Under the pieces are notes generated by a model, which did no database searches, was not told the origin of the DNA, and saw nothing but the letters and a program-made list of their open reading frames with translations. 64,000 nucleotides of DNA from Volutella citrinella (lineage: Eukaryota > Ascomycota > Sordariomycetes > Hypocreales > Nectriaceae), in assembly GCA_034401135.1 (NCBI GenBank), contig JAWZSP010000005.1:558001-622000 (forward strand), given 5' to 3'. The first letter of the stretch is position 1; every line of letters starts with the position of its first letter. The translations under genes and the position numbers were made by a program. Shown here one piece after another: positions 32,993 to 49,271 of the stretch.

Positions 32993-33615
32993 CTAGAGTA
33001 GTTGGAACCCAAAGTCGGGGGGTTCTGGGACTTCCGAAGACCGACCTGGCTCCACGCCGGTACTTTGAAGGTATCTGATGTACCTGACGACGGTTGTCAT
33101 TTCGATCCTGTGCATATCTAGGCCTGCTGGCGGGTTACTAGCAACCGCCACGGCCATTTCGATAGACGGGATGAAGGGCGCCGCCTCTGCAAGGTCGGGG
33201 TTTGGAAACTCTGGAAACAAGTAGAGGAGTATTCCGAACCACTGCTCCTTGATCCCCTTTTTTTCTTTGGTGGAGGCCTTCCCCAGATCAAAAATGTCCC
33301 TCTGTTGCGCTTCGGAGATGTGGAATATGTGGTTTCGCGGGTCGCAGTCGGGGTCCTTGCAGAGGTGGTGAAACTTCAAATGTTCCCTGCATCCTTCGTC
33401 AGGAATGTGCCTGCGGACTCTTCTCGGGTAACGTACCTCAGCCTCGCAAGATCCACGGAGCCATTGCCACAAGTCTGCGGGCAGTCGACGTGTCTTCGGA
33501 GGCCGTAGTGGATTGGACACGCAAGCCAATACCTCAGCTTCGTGTTAGGCTTGGGCTTTTTGTTGGGTGTGTTCAAAGCTGACGCAAGCTCGCCCTCGAG
33601 CAAGACATCGCTCAT
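32993..33615 (-). CDS. Small degenerate C2H2-type protein, paralog of the preceding gene
   Basis: 190 residues from exons 33615-33437 and 33386-32993. Layout matches the larger neighbour: LRYWLACPIHYGLRRHVDCP, then the intron, then REHLKFHHLCKDPDCDP, and later KEQWFGILLYLFPEFPNPDL, equivalent to the EQRWYELYDIIFPDVPRP segment. The intron falls at the same codon and phase (two bases before the Glu-His-Leu triplet). It lacks the long acidic C-terminus, and the second finger is poor, so it could be shortened or decaying. A further 3' exon cannot be excluded. Function unknown; nucleic-acid binding is plausible. Confidence 0.65.
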
Positions 33616-34241
33616 TGTTGAGTTTAGTTGATACAATACCAAAGGCAGTCGTCTCGCGAGTAGCTGTCGCTGGTGCGTCCATCTGCCAACTTGGCCAGGA
33701 ACGGGCTGGCAAGCTGGGGTTGCGACCCCCGCCGTGCACACACTCCACAACCAGATTTGGTTGGTCAGTAAGCCTCGTTTTACCGCCTGCAGCCACCACT
33801 GGTAGTGTGGCCACTCGGATCAACACATTTTTGATCGAGCTCGATGTTGACTCCATTATCGAGTACGATCGAGGTTGAGCCCAAGGGCGGGGACATTGTC
33901 GGTGTGGACGGGTACTAGGCGACCATGCCCCTCCAGTCACCCACGGCAGGGAAAAGCGCCGAGAAGCAGTCGCATCAAGATCCAGACCTCAAAAGATTGT
34001 GCTTGCGAAGCAATCCTCCTCAAAGGCTATTTTGCATCCGCCAACAGAGAGTGTGCTGCGATCGTTTCGTTTCGCTTCGCTTGCCATCAGCCAAGCTCGT
34101 CACAAAGCCTGTCGCTGGCTCACAGAGCGGCCGTGCTGCACGCAGTACACAGTACAATTTAGAGTTGCATGATTAAGGGTGGGAAGTTTCGAAGAAACAG
34201 CTCGGTGACAGCATGCTGATGGGAAAGTAGTGTCAGGAAAC

Positions 34242-34499
34242 ATGTTGCCGCAGTATCTCACCGATGGGCAGTCGGCGGTCCAAGGCCGGCTCGCGGTCGG
34301 GGAGACAGCCCCATCAGTTGACAGCCGTGTTGCAGCCGCCGGTAGTCAGCTAGCCGAGGTGGATAAGGAAGTGGGAAAGAAGGAACCGGGCGCGAAATAT
34401 GGACTGGGATCTCTCCCGGCTGAGAAAGCGATTGAAGTGAAGAAGATGTTTGATGATCTCGACGACGTGGTTCGGAGCGGGATTGACGGCAAGCTGTGA
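34242..34499 (+). CDS. Possible small protein or 3' exon, function unknown
   Basis: 85 residues from an ATG, soluble and balanced in composition (AAAGSQLAEVDKEVGKKEPG; EKAIEVKKMFDDLDDVVRSG), looking more protein-like than the shadow frames around it. A possible splice acceptor (GTGTCAG at about 34235) lies just upstream, so it might be the last exon of a decayed gene. I do not recognise it. Confidence 0.3.
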   Translation: MLPQYLTDGQSAVQGRLAVGETAPSVDSRVAAAGSQLAEVDKEVGKKEPGAKYGLGSLPAEKAIEVKKMFDDLDDVVRSGIDGKL

Positions 34500-35067
34500 G
34501 CAAGATGTGCTGGGTATTCGAGGGGCCTTCTTCGAAATTCGAGGCATGGGACATGTTGGCTGTTGCTGAAGTTAGTCTTGGGGTCAATACAGGCGATCGG
34601 GGAGTACTCACATCACCATTGTGGGGGACGGGGCGGGCGCTAGGTCCGGTTACCAGTATTCATGGACCAGACAATAGCGAGCCCAGATTAACAAGACCAA
34701 TCTATCGTGGATCATACAGCTCTGAGCTCATCGTAGGCTAGGGCTGCCCTTAGTTTCTGTGCGAGTTCGAATGGGCCGCGATCGAGTTCGAACAATGGGC
34801 GACGAAGATGTGTAGTCCGGCAATAAAGTCACTTAAACTGAGCACCGAATATGGTGCAGGAAACCGAGTGTCGGATCATGGAGAAGGATGGGTCGATGCG
34901 GCATGCATCAAGACGAGCGCATAGCTCAGGGAAAAGAGGAATAGAAACTCATTGTGAGGATGCGTTTTGAAGTGGCAAACGTGCTTCGAGTGATCAAAAC
35001 TACAGTTTTAGGACCGGTTGACCAGAAGTACCCACGACTACGAGTGTTCTTTTGGCGCTGAAAACGA

Positions 35068-35136
35068 GTCTGAACGCAAATGCGTCCAGACCAACGGCGG
35101 GACAGGGTGCACGTTTGAACGCAATTGCGTCCAGAC
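35068..35136. repeat. Two 24-bp imperfect palindromes 45 bp apart
   Basis: Copies at 35068-35091 and 35113-35136 share the arrangement GTYTGAACGC-AWWT-GCGTCCAGAC. Each is nearly self-complementary around an ACGCAATTGCGT (or ACGCAAATGCGT) core. They are the best-conserved sequence in the surrounding desert. Confidence 0.8.
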
Positions 35137-38100
35137 TGTCCACGGTGTAGCGCTCCAGCCACGCTCTCCTCCCGCCACCTCCATCAGCCACATCAGGTGC
35201 AAACCCCAACCACGCAAGCTGAAGTGTAGAAGAAGCAGATCAGTCGGGCAACACTGAAGAATTGGAAGTTGGCTTAACGATACTAACATTGGGTTCAAAG
35301 AAATACTGAGGCAGCCCCACGACCGGTTAGATACACGCCACAGAAAACAGCAGTACTCGCCACCTCAAGGAGTTGGTTACAAGCACTCAACCAGCCTAAT
35401 CCACGTTGTCCACGATCTTTTAAAGTGTATACCCCTACATTTCCACGAGACACAGGCTATTTCCTCGTCAATCCACAGGCTAGGGAAGGTTTATTTAATC
35501 TAGCACGTCAAATTTGTTCCATATACAACCGTCTACAACTTCCGATCTCCATTCGCCTCGCAACGTCCTGTTAAACTGCCAGTTACAAGCACCACTCAAG
35601 TACAATTATTGCGACAAATGCCGCGATTTGTGAGCTGCGCACAGCATCCAACTGTCTTTCTGCACCTGCTATGATCTGTCTCTCTGCTGCCTCATTGATT
35701 GCACTACTACTAGGTGTAGGTGCACATCCAATACATCACATTGTCTTTCAAGGCCACATGGAGAGCTTGTGGACATTATCCTGAAAGCCTCAGGCAAGCT
35801 GGAATCTATGGGATGAAACGGCATATAATGCTAACCGGCGAGCATCTTGTCTCCGATCAGAGTCCGCCACGCTGTTGCTTGGAAGAACCACGATCATTTT
35901 CAGGTTTCCTCCCGTTGCGTCCTGCCGCACTAGGCAAAAACTCAGCAAACGATTCGGTTCGACAACAACCGGTTATTCGCCACAGGAACCCTGAGCGCAA
36001 TAGATCACCAGATCAACGACCGCTCATATTGTCCGGTTCATTCCGAAGTCAATTGAAGGTCTAACAATCCAGCCTTCTTCCTAAGACATGAAGCACATCC
36101 GAGGCGATGATCACCGTCTAATACGTTCACGGTGGTACTAAATTTCGCCTCTTGAGTTTGGAGCGTTCGAAAAAGTACATACGAGAACCTGCAGATCTAT
36201 TTGGGGCCAACAGCCTTACAGTGCAGCTCTTGTCAACGCAGTAGGATCTCGGGGTTGTTCCCGTAGGGTAGGTAGTCAGTCGACCGAACCAACAAGGGGC
36301 AACAGGTGGCAGCACATCCCATCCTATCCCGGACGCGAGCGGCCGCCTAACTGGCAACGCTGCTGAATCGGGAAGGCAAGGTTCCCTGGTATGCCTCGTC
36401 GCATGCTACCGTACCCTTGGGTGCCACCAGCGGGCGTTGATGGGGCAAACTGCTCGAGCTTATCTGGTCTACGGGCTCTATCTGCCTTGAAACTGTCTCA
36501 CTCTATGCCATTAATAGATAGTCGTAAAACGGCTCCAAACCGCGCAAGGACCTTGTGGGTCAGTCATTTTCTGGTTAATCATGCTTAAACTAGGCACCTT
36601 ACTAGTTTCTGATGCTATTTACTGGAGAGTCTCTCGAATATCCGAGCACCCGATCCAAGCTCGATCTTTAAAACTGGGCCATCAACTAAACCATCGGATG
36701 GGGCAAAGTGGAGGAAGTCCATGGTGGACGGACCACGCGCAAGGGGCAATCGACGGCGGGAGGATGGCGCGGGCGAAGTTCAAGAGAAACCGAGGGTAGT
36801 GGCTAATGTAACCCCCGTAGAACTTGATAGAGAAGTCTTGCTGCAGATCGAGTCCAGGTGCGGCGATTGTCCGTCAAGATCCCAGGCCGCATACGCGTGA
36901 TGCTGGCCGCAGGTCTCCGAACGGGTGGTACCAGCTCGGGGGTTGTCGGCCGTTCGGTCCCAATCGCATAATCGGGTCCAGTCTACAAGAATAGAAGCAG
37001 TGTACCAGACGTGGGAGCACAGGCAGCATGGGGCAATTCAAACAAGTACCAAGAACCGTTTATGCTTAAGCTCAAACTCCACTGAAGCGGCAGGCCGGGG
37101 TGGCATGGTAGTCGACGTCACAGGTCAGCTGGACAATGTAGCCGGGATACAAAAGTTCAACGGAATCAAGACCGCTCTCGACTTATTGTGTAAGCTCAAA
37201 TACTCTTTGGGCAGGCGAAGATATCGTGAGGTGGGCGCGCTGGCACCCCATGGCTGATTCGACATGGCATGCATAGACGGGCTTCCTGCATGTGGTCTGG
37301 GGTCCACAACCACGCAAGGGCATGACACGCCCACCTCGGAGCCAAAGAGGGAAGCTGTGGCAGCTCGGCAGGGCAGATATCGCGTACAATATTGGTGGTC
37401 TGGCGAGCTGGCTCACGGGACAGGCCCAGAAGGGGTACGATGCGGTCCGTCGACTGACATGTCGCGGCAGCGCACGGTTGGCTGGGGGGCCCGGATTGGC
37501 ATTGGCGTTGGTAGTATCGCAACGCAATTAGTGGCAGCAGTATCAAACAGCTATCAAAGCAAGGCCCAAGGCCGGGCCGAAAACATGGGGTGAGGTGGGC
37601 AAAGGATCCTTTGTGCCGCGTAAATCTCCAGCGCCCCACACGCACCCGAGATAGGCGATTTGCATGCGAATGGGCGGCTCGCTGTCGGTGGATCAAGCAC
37701 TTTATGCTTTTCTTCTCCGTGAGAGTATCAAGGATTCAAGGTGGATGCACTCGCAATCTGGGGGGCGGCAGGCAAGGGCCCAGATGGCGGTCGCATGTCG
37801 CTGGATGCCAGAGAGCCTTCCCAACCCCCCGTCAAGCTTGATACTTTATTTCTGGACCTGGTCCGCAGGGCCAAGCAACTAACGGCGGGAGGGCGCCTCC
37901 GATGGTGTGTTCTCCTGTCTCGGCGTGTGTTGGGTTTTCCCGATTTTTCGGAGCAGATGGCACATTGAGACCTGACTAGACCGAGGATGCGAGCGATGTG
38001 ATGGCGATGGTTCGTGCCGGCGTTTCAGGCTGTTCCGTCTCGGCAGGTTGGTGGCTTGGCTACACACAAGACACGGCGCAGAGGAACTCAAGACAGCAAG

Positions 38101-38375
38101 CAGGATCAGGGCACAGGTATCCTGCTTGTGGGATGGTAGGTTGGTTGGCTGCGCGCAACAGGCGAGGCACAAAGGTCCCTCTGTGAAGCGCCAAGGATTG
38201 CAAAGGTTCCCTTTCCCCTCTGGCTGTGGGGCATCGGAGGTGGCGCTGCGGGTGGCGTGACAAGCGAGGCAAGTCGCAAAGGTGCCGTTGGCCAGACCAG
38301 CACCTTCACTCGGGGCATTGGAAGGTGCATGTGGCAGGGCCTGGAGCAGAGAAGCTGGTGGCCTGTAGCAGAGCA

Positions 38376-38459
38376 GTCGTCGACCTGTAGGGGGAGTCGC
38401 CGGCCTGTAGGGGGTAGTCCTCGGCCCATAGGGGGTTAGTCCGTGACCTGTAGCGCCCG
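38376..38459 (+). repeat. 20-22-bp tandem repeat, four degenerate units
   Basis: Units start at 38376, 38396, 38417 and 38439, with consensus GTCSTCGGCCTGTAGGGGG plus one to three extra bases. Spacing drifts by one base per unit, so it is not coding. Confidence 0.75.
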
Positions 38460-39926
38460 CTAAGAGCGGGTTGCGGGGGGAGGACACTAAATGGGAATGG
38501 GGCCGGATATTGCGTAATGAATCGGACGGCGCATGGCAGTTGTCGCTCCCCTTTTGGCCTTTTGGGAGATGCCGGCCATGGGTTGGGGCAGCATCGAACC
38601 GTATCGTGATTTGCTATGCGTTGGAATACTCCACGATATTCAGCTCCAGCCCTGGCTTTGGCTCTGGCTCGCCGTCCAACAGCACCTTCTGTGATGCTCG
38701 AGAGTGGCCTGAGGCCTACACTCTAAACGAGACACTGATAGACGGAAGGTGCAACACGCACATGCAGGAGTAGGAAATGGCGCCCGAGACTCGTCTCTCC
38801 AAAACTCGACGTATCGATAATAAACAAAGGAGATACCACCAGTTTCAAGTGCCTCAACCAACCAGCCCGATCTGCGCTGCACCTGCGCCACCTGTCGCGC
38901 CTGCTGGCGACCTGCAGCCCAGCATCCAGACATGAGATCCCCCCGTTCGGCGACAATTCAGCGCTGGCACGGCAAGCCATTGCCAAGCACCAACTCGCAT
39001 CATCCCGTCGCTGCCAGACAAAATGACAGAGCCAGCGGTGAACGCCGTATCAGTGACCATGCGTCCCCGCAAAGGGCCTCGGGATGGCCAAGGTGGCAAT
39101 GACCGGCATCCTCATCCTGCCTTGTGCGTACATACAGTACATTGTCTCTCTGGGGCGAGTGGAGTCACTTCCTCGCTCATCAGCGCCACCGACCGAGTTG
39201 TTTCTGTGGTTGCAATACAGCAGACTGCCGCCCTCCTCGGCCAGTTGCGATAAAGACGAACAAAACGTTGCGCTCCGTTGGCCGTGCTCCTAGTCGCCTC
39301 CCTCCCTCCCTCCCAAAGCACTCTCTCGATGCCAAACTCCCCCACCCCCAGACCCCTACTCGGACTCGACACAAAAGTGCTGGGACGTTGGCACGGCGCC
39401 CCTGTTTCGGGAAGCTCGCAAGGATTTACCTCGCTCCCATTCGTCGATACCTAGCTTGGCCACCGATAAGATATTCCCGATCTATTCCACAATCGGAGCG
39501 TCTGTGGAACTTCTGGACTGCTGCCCTCGTGGTGGCATGGACCAAACGGCCACTGCAGGCGCTCAGGCCGAACCATATCCAACACCCTGGTGCGATGCTC
39601 ATCAAAAAGTCCCCCCTCAAGCGCTCCTTGGCCAGCTGCACGAACCTGGACATGCCGGCAAGCATGTGGCAGCCAAGCAGCCAAGCAAGCAAGACCCAAG
39701 GTGCCATTCTCCGTCTGTATGGTCCGTGCCTATCGCTCTCGACTCCTCGACCAACGACATGCCGCGTCCCTGGGACACCCGAGACATGAATATATAACTG
39801 TGCATCAAAGCCCCCCTCGTTCCAGATCCCGCCCCGAAGAGCTCCAGCATCCATCTCCACGTGTTCTCACCTGCTTGAGTCTGCTCAACATCGGTCGTGT
39901 ACCGTGATACACAACCAACCGAGACC

Positions 39927-42442
39927 ATGGCCTCCCCACAAGTCGTCTCCCCCGCCCAGGCGGAGACTGTGAACAACCCCTACGACGAGAAGAACCTTGC
40001 CAATGACCAGGAGGATGATCTCAAGTCCGAGACTTCTGAGGACGAGACAATCACCGATCTCTTCTCCAGCTTCCCTCCCGTCAAGGGCATTGAGCATGAG
40101 CCCAGCCCGCTCACCTTTCGTGCCGTCATCACGGGTATTTGCCTTGGCTCGCTCGTCAACGCCTCCAACGTCTACTTGGGTATGTGACCCATCAACCTCC
40201 CAATATATTCTCTCTTGTGGATCAATTCCACCTTTTGATCTACGGCTTACATGGTGACCCCCCAGGTTTGAAAACTGGCTTTACCTTCCCCTCCTCCATG
40301 TTTGGTGCCATTTTCGGCTATGGCATCGTCAAGCTCCTCACTACCACCCTCGGCCATGTTCCCATTCTCGGAAACGGAGGAAAGTTTGGCCCCCAGGAAA
40401 ACTCCATCATTCAGGCCGCCGCTGCCGGTGCTGGTGGCCTCTCTGGCCTTTTCGGTATGTGATCGCTGTCATTGGTTGGCGTTTTGCCTGAATGACTCGT
40501 CATACTGACCATGGGATAGTCGCTGGTCTGCCTGCCATGTACCGCCTAGAACTTCTTTCCGATGACCCAAAGAAAGATTTCGCTCGTGTTCTGACCATCA
40601 CCTTCGTCTGTGCCTTCTTCGGCCTCTTTGCCGCTGTGCCCCTGCGAAAGTTCTTCATCATCAACGTCGCCAGAGAGCTGAAGCTTGTTTGTAAGTCAAT
40701 CCCCACTCATCACCTCATCCGTTTTGCACCGAGATGTTAACTCAGCGTTACAACAGTCCCCTCCGCGACCGCCACTGCCGTCACCATCCGATCTATGCAC
40801 GCTGTCGGCTCCGGTGCCAACGATGCTGTCAAGAAGATCAAGGCCCTTGGCTACACCTTCATGGGCGCCATGATCCAGAATGTCGCCGGACAATATGCCG
40901 ACGGTATCTGCCGCAACTGGCACATCTTTACTTGGTTCTTCATCTGGTCCGGCAAGACCAACTGGGCCATGAACATTCAGAACTGGGGATGGTACATCCA
41001 GCTGACCCCTGCCTTCTTCGGCTCCGGCATGCTTGTCGGCCTCAACGCCGCTCTGTCTTGGTGGTTGGGCACTGTTTTCGCCTGGGGCTTTGCTGGTCCT
41101 CTTCTTGTTCACACTGGAGAGTGCGTTGGAAAGCGGACTGGTAACCCCGAGTCCCCATGGAAGGACCGCGTCAACTTTGGTTCCATGACTGGCATGGACA
41201 AGCCTGGCTATGTTCCCTCGCCTCGATACTGGTTCCTCTGGCCGGGTGTCATGGTCCTCCTGGTCTACAGCCTCGCTGAGTTCTTTTTCCACTTCAAGGT
41301 TATCTACGAAGGTGCCAAGTACGGTCTGCGGGAGACGGCCAAGTCAATCAATGGTATGCTGCAGAAGAGGGGAAAGAGCAACGCCTTCTTGGAGAAGCAG
41401 GCTGCCAAGGTCGATGAAGGAGACTTTGTTGAGGACTTTGCCCCCGCAAACCAACAGGTCCCCGTGTGGGTTTGGGCGACCGGCACGACATTCTTCGTTG
41501 CTATGGGCATGATTGTCGTTGCTCTGCAGTTCGACATGAACCCCGGTATGGCCATCCTGGCTTGTCTCCTCGGCTTGATCTTTGCATTCCTTAGCATCTA
41601 CGGTGGAGCGGTCACCGACTGCGCACCCCTTACTGCCTCAGCCAAGGCTTCCCAGCTTGTCTTTGGTGGTGTTACCCACGGCCAGGAGATCAAGCACGCC
41701 CAGCGAGTCAACTTGATTGCTGGTAACATCGCCTCTGGAACTGCCGATGTTTCGTACACACTTGTCAGCGACTTCCGCGTCGGATTCCTCCTTAAGACGC
41801 CCCCCAACCTGCAGTTCTACGCACAGGCCGTCGGCGCCTTCATCTCCGTCTTCTTGGCGCCCGGAATCTTCGTGCTTTTCATGGCCGCTTATCCTTGTGT
41901 GTGGAACACTGAGGTTATCGCCGATCCCGACTTTGTCTGCCCCTTCCAAGCACCTTCCGTCGCTGCCTGGGAGGCTGTTGCCAAGGCTGTCACTATGCCC
42001 AGCATCCCCATCCCTAGCTCCTCGGGCTACTTCTCTATTGCCATGGGCATCTTCTGTGTTCTCCAGATCATCTTCAAGAACTTCTATCTTGTTGGATCTC
42101 GAGAGAAGTACCGTGAGTGGCTGCCCAACTGGATGTCCATTGGTGTTGCCTGGGTCCTGGGACCCGATTCTGGCTAGTAAGTCTGCCCCCTTTTCACGCT
42201 CGATAGTTCACCACTAACTGATATCCAGTGCCAACGCCATTCTTTTCGGCTCCATCACCGCCTGGTGGTGGCAGAAGTACTTCCCCAAGAACTGGGACAT
42301 GTACGGTTATGCTGTGGCCGCTGGTCTGATTGCTGGTGAAGGTCTCGGAGGCGTTATCAACGCCGCCCTCGAACTCGGAAAGGTGTCTGGCTCGTACTAT
42401 GGCACCAGCATTGGTCTTCCCACCAACGGCTTCTCGTCTTAG
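39927..42442 (+). CDS. OPT-family oligopeptide transporter
   Basis: Integral membrane transporter of the oligopeptide transporter family (small peptides, glutathione or metal chelates, driven by protons). 748 residues in five exons: 39927-40179, 40266-40454, 40520-40690, 40757-42176 and 42229-42442; every junction keeps frame. An acidic 60-residue cytoplasmic start is followed by FRAVITGICLGSLVNASNVYLGLKTGF, a hallmark of the family. Later come NAALSWWLGTVFAWGFAGPLL, TAWWWQKYFPKNWDMYGYA and about 14 hydrophobic helices. It belongs to the larger, YSL-related half rather than the Opt1-type half with its NPG motif; that assignment is tentative. Substrate unknown. A TATATAA lies about 130 bp upstream. 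Confidence 0.92.
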
Positions 42443-42745
42443 ATGACAAGAGATGATGAGCCGTGGGCGGGTAACTAGTTGATAGTAGCGTATGACCCAG
42501 TCTATTTACTCTAATTGGCTGTGAATATAATGAACCCCTCACGTCTACGAAGAGCATGGTCCCTGGCTTTTTGAAGTGATGGCAGTACATGGCCTGGCTT
42601 ATGCGTCTAAACGGCGTCCAAACGTAATTACATTCACAATTGGCAGAACAGCGCAGATGATGATGAACTGAAATGGCGCGGCCGGGGTATATTAAAGTCT
42701 AGCTTACAACGCCTACAACCTGGAGTATTTTCGATTTCGATGCAA
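42443..42745. other. Intergenic, convergent 3' ends
   Basis: 303 bp between the OPT gene and the mannitol-dehydrogenase-like gene; expected 3' UTRs, nothing else seen. Confidence 0.5.
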
Positions 42746-47133
<4,388 letters not shown>

Positions 47134-47874
47134 ATGAAAGCCAGCAACGCCCTTCCTCTTGTCCTTATGCTCATCCAGGGCACATCTGGCCTGGTGATGC
47201 ATGATCTTGACGTCGTAGACAGCAATGACGCCTACGCAGACTACGACGTCTTCGTCCCCGAATGGGAAGTTGAAGTGACACCAGGGGGTGAGGTCCAAGT
47301 CTTCAACGGCACTTTTGAAGAATCCACGATCAGCTTCTTGAGCTGAACCCCAACTGGGATGCCGAGTTTCTCGTCTCCGATGTGAACGAGAATGAGTCTG
47401 GAGGGGCCACCTTTGCTGACAACGAGGTCGAGTCGTCGGGTGGCCTGACCAAGCGCACCGACTTCTCGGGCTCGCGATACGGCTGCTTCCCGGAGAAGTA
47501 CGGCTGGGCGGCCACTCACGTCATCTGGGACGGCATCAGGTACCTCCGAGGGGTCAAGGGGAAGCCCAAGGAGCATGGAGCCCCCAACGCTTGCGGTCGA
47601 GTCAGTTGCTCCTACAAGAGCGCCATCTGGTGGTGTAACGACGTACGTCAACTCCCCCGTCCTCGGGCAGTTTCCCCATCACCTGCTAACAGTCGCGTAG
47701 AGCAAGAAGCCCAAGACCTTGGGCTCGTTTGGAAGCATCGCGGACGGTGCACAGTACCTCATCCAGAAGGCCAAATGCACCAAGCCATCGCTGCTCTTTC
47801 CGGACGGGTACACAGCCGGGTGGGTGAGGCACAAGACGGACTGGAGCGTTCTCATCAAGGAGGCCAAGTGTTAA
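47134..47874 (+). CDS. Secreted Cys-containing effector-like preproprotein with an apparent frameshift
   Basis: Signal peptide at the start (MKASNALPLVLMLIQGTSG), an acidic propeptide, a dibasic Lys-Arg site at about 47451, then a mature region with six Cys. The motif ACGRVSCSYKSAIWWCND is shared with many small secreted proteins of plant- and insect-associated fungi. The last exon is 47701-47874 after a phase-0 intron 47643-47700. The frame from the ATG hits a stop at 47344-47346, while the rest of the gene is open in another frame from about 47334 onward. A single-base loss between roughly 47310 and 47333 explains this best; a 41-nt intron (47293-47333) would also keep frame but is shorter than normal. 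So it is either a young pseudogene, a base error or an unusual tiny intron. About 220 residues. Biological activity unknown. Confidence 0.65.
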
Positions 47875-49271
47875 GTCGAGGCCATACAATTGGATTGAAC
47901 TGGCATGAGTTGGTACGCCATGGCCTAGGCTCGCCGCGACTGCCAAGACGGGGGAGATCGAACTAGTAGCTTGTATTCAAGGTCACCACATTACATCGTT
48001 AAACTCATCGTCAAACCAGAATCATCTACTCAACTTGAGAGGATGTCATTCAAGTCCCTCCTGGCCTTCAATTCTCAAATGACCAAGTTTATGTAAGCTC
48101 AGCCTGATTTCTGCGTTTGCCGCACAAGATGCACTGATCATCCAGCAAGTCGGCTCGGTTCCGGCTATGGAGAAAGGAACCGAGCCCAAGACGGCGGTGC
48201 CTCACGCTGCAACCACGCGGTGATCAGCTCGATGAGAACTCAAATGTGTGGAACTCGACCCCGCATCCTCCTCTCTGGGGTCTGGGGTAATTAGAAGAGT
48301 CGGATGAACCCTACCGTTGCAGTTGGCCCCAACAGCATAGAAACACGGCACAGGCCTGACCTGGGGGGAACAGTCAAGTGACAAATCAGTCGACTGTCAA
48401 CCACGAATCAGAGTAGACGGAGCGAAATTCGGTCCTTCTCGCTCTTCTGGGGAGGGTCAGGCACCACGAAAACGTGTAAGCAGGGCAAGGCAGGACCCCA
48501 GACAAGACCTGACACGAGGCTCACCGCATCGTCGGAAAAGCCGGGGTAGTTGGGGCCCTTGGGGGGGGTTTTCCTATGGCAACCCCTGCCAGAGGCTGGT
48601 TTCCGTCAATAGCCTCTTCCCCGCAAGGATCCCCCATCAGGTTGACAGTCACCCCTCCCTCTCGGCCGATGGGGCGTGCTAGCGGTAGGTCGGTCATGGC
48701 AGCCGCCGAGTCGGACCGCGATGGGGCATTAGCGTGGCAGCAAACGTCGATGGATGACCAACAGGCGGCCTGCCCATGCCCCGGGTAAAGAGGCGCGGGG
48801 GGCGGGGATGGGCGGTTCGGTGATGGGCGATGATGACCTCGATGTAACGGTGCGGCCAGGCAACGGACCGTTTGGGGTGCTGGATCGGCCCAGATCGTCG
48901 TGTCACGGCCGAAATGATGGCATGAGCCCGCGGACCGTCGGGTAAAGAAGCTGTTGGGAGTTTTTTTTATTTAAGACCAATGTCGCAGCCACCGGGCAAT
49001 TGAGGTTGAGCATGTCCATGTGTGTTTGAGGCTGGTTGAGACTTGGAGCTTGTCACCAGTGTTGAATATATATTGCAATCATCGCCAGGTTGCGACTGGC
49101 AGCAATTGACAACACCACATTCACAGCCTCGTCCGATATCAGTCTGGTTACTCTCGTATCAATCTCTCGTCAATCCTCGCCTATCATCCTCACTGCTGCG
49201 CCGTTTCACAAGCGGGGTGCGACTCTCACGATAAGGCAGCTAGATAAGCCCACCCGCCCACGCCCACCGCC
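47875..49271. other. Intergenic, nothing recognised
   Basis: 1.4 kb upstream of the first MFS gene. A T-run at about 48961-48968 and a CCAAT element at about 48978 lie in the likely promoter half. No gene seen. Confidence 0.5.

Larger units (their letters stand above)
33616..39926. other. 6.3-kb gene desert
   Basis: No convincing multi-exon gene found on either strand. Contents noted: a small possible ORF at 34242-34499, twin palindromes at 35068-35136, a degenerate roughly 100-bp repetition on the minus strand around 38040-38290 (CLAC/CLVC-like frames), and a 20-22-bp tandem repeat at 38376-38459. The last part holds the promoter of the OPT gene with a TATATAA at about 39791. No LTR, terminal inverted repeat or reverse transcriptase motif was seen, and the base composition is not AT-rich as heavy RIP would leave it. 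Confidence 0.5.

Noticed and set aside
32629..33078. 150-codon plus-strand frame including the 15-bp repeat
   Set aside because: Overlaps the 3' part of the better supported minus-strand C2H2 gene and shows no family signature.
39124..39789. 221-codon plus-strand frame upstream of the OPT gene
   Set aside because: Composition like random GC-rich sequence; lies in the OPT promoter; no motif or splice partner.
33616..39926. Retrotransposon or RIP-degraded repeat island
   Set aside because: No terminal repeats, no reverse-transcriptase or transposase motifs and no AT-rich drift were visible by eye.
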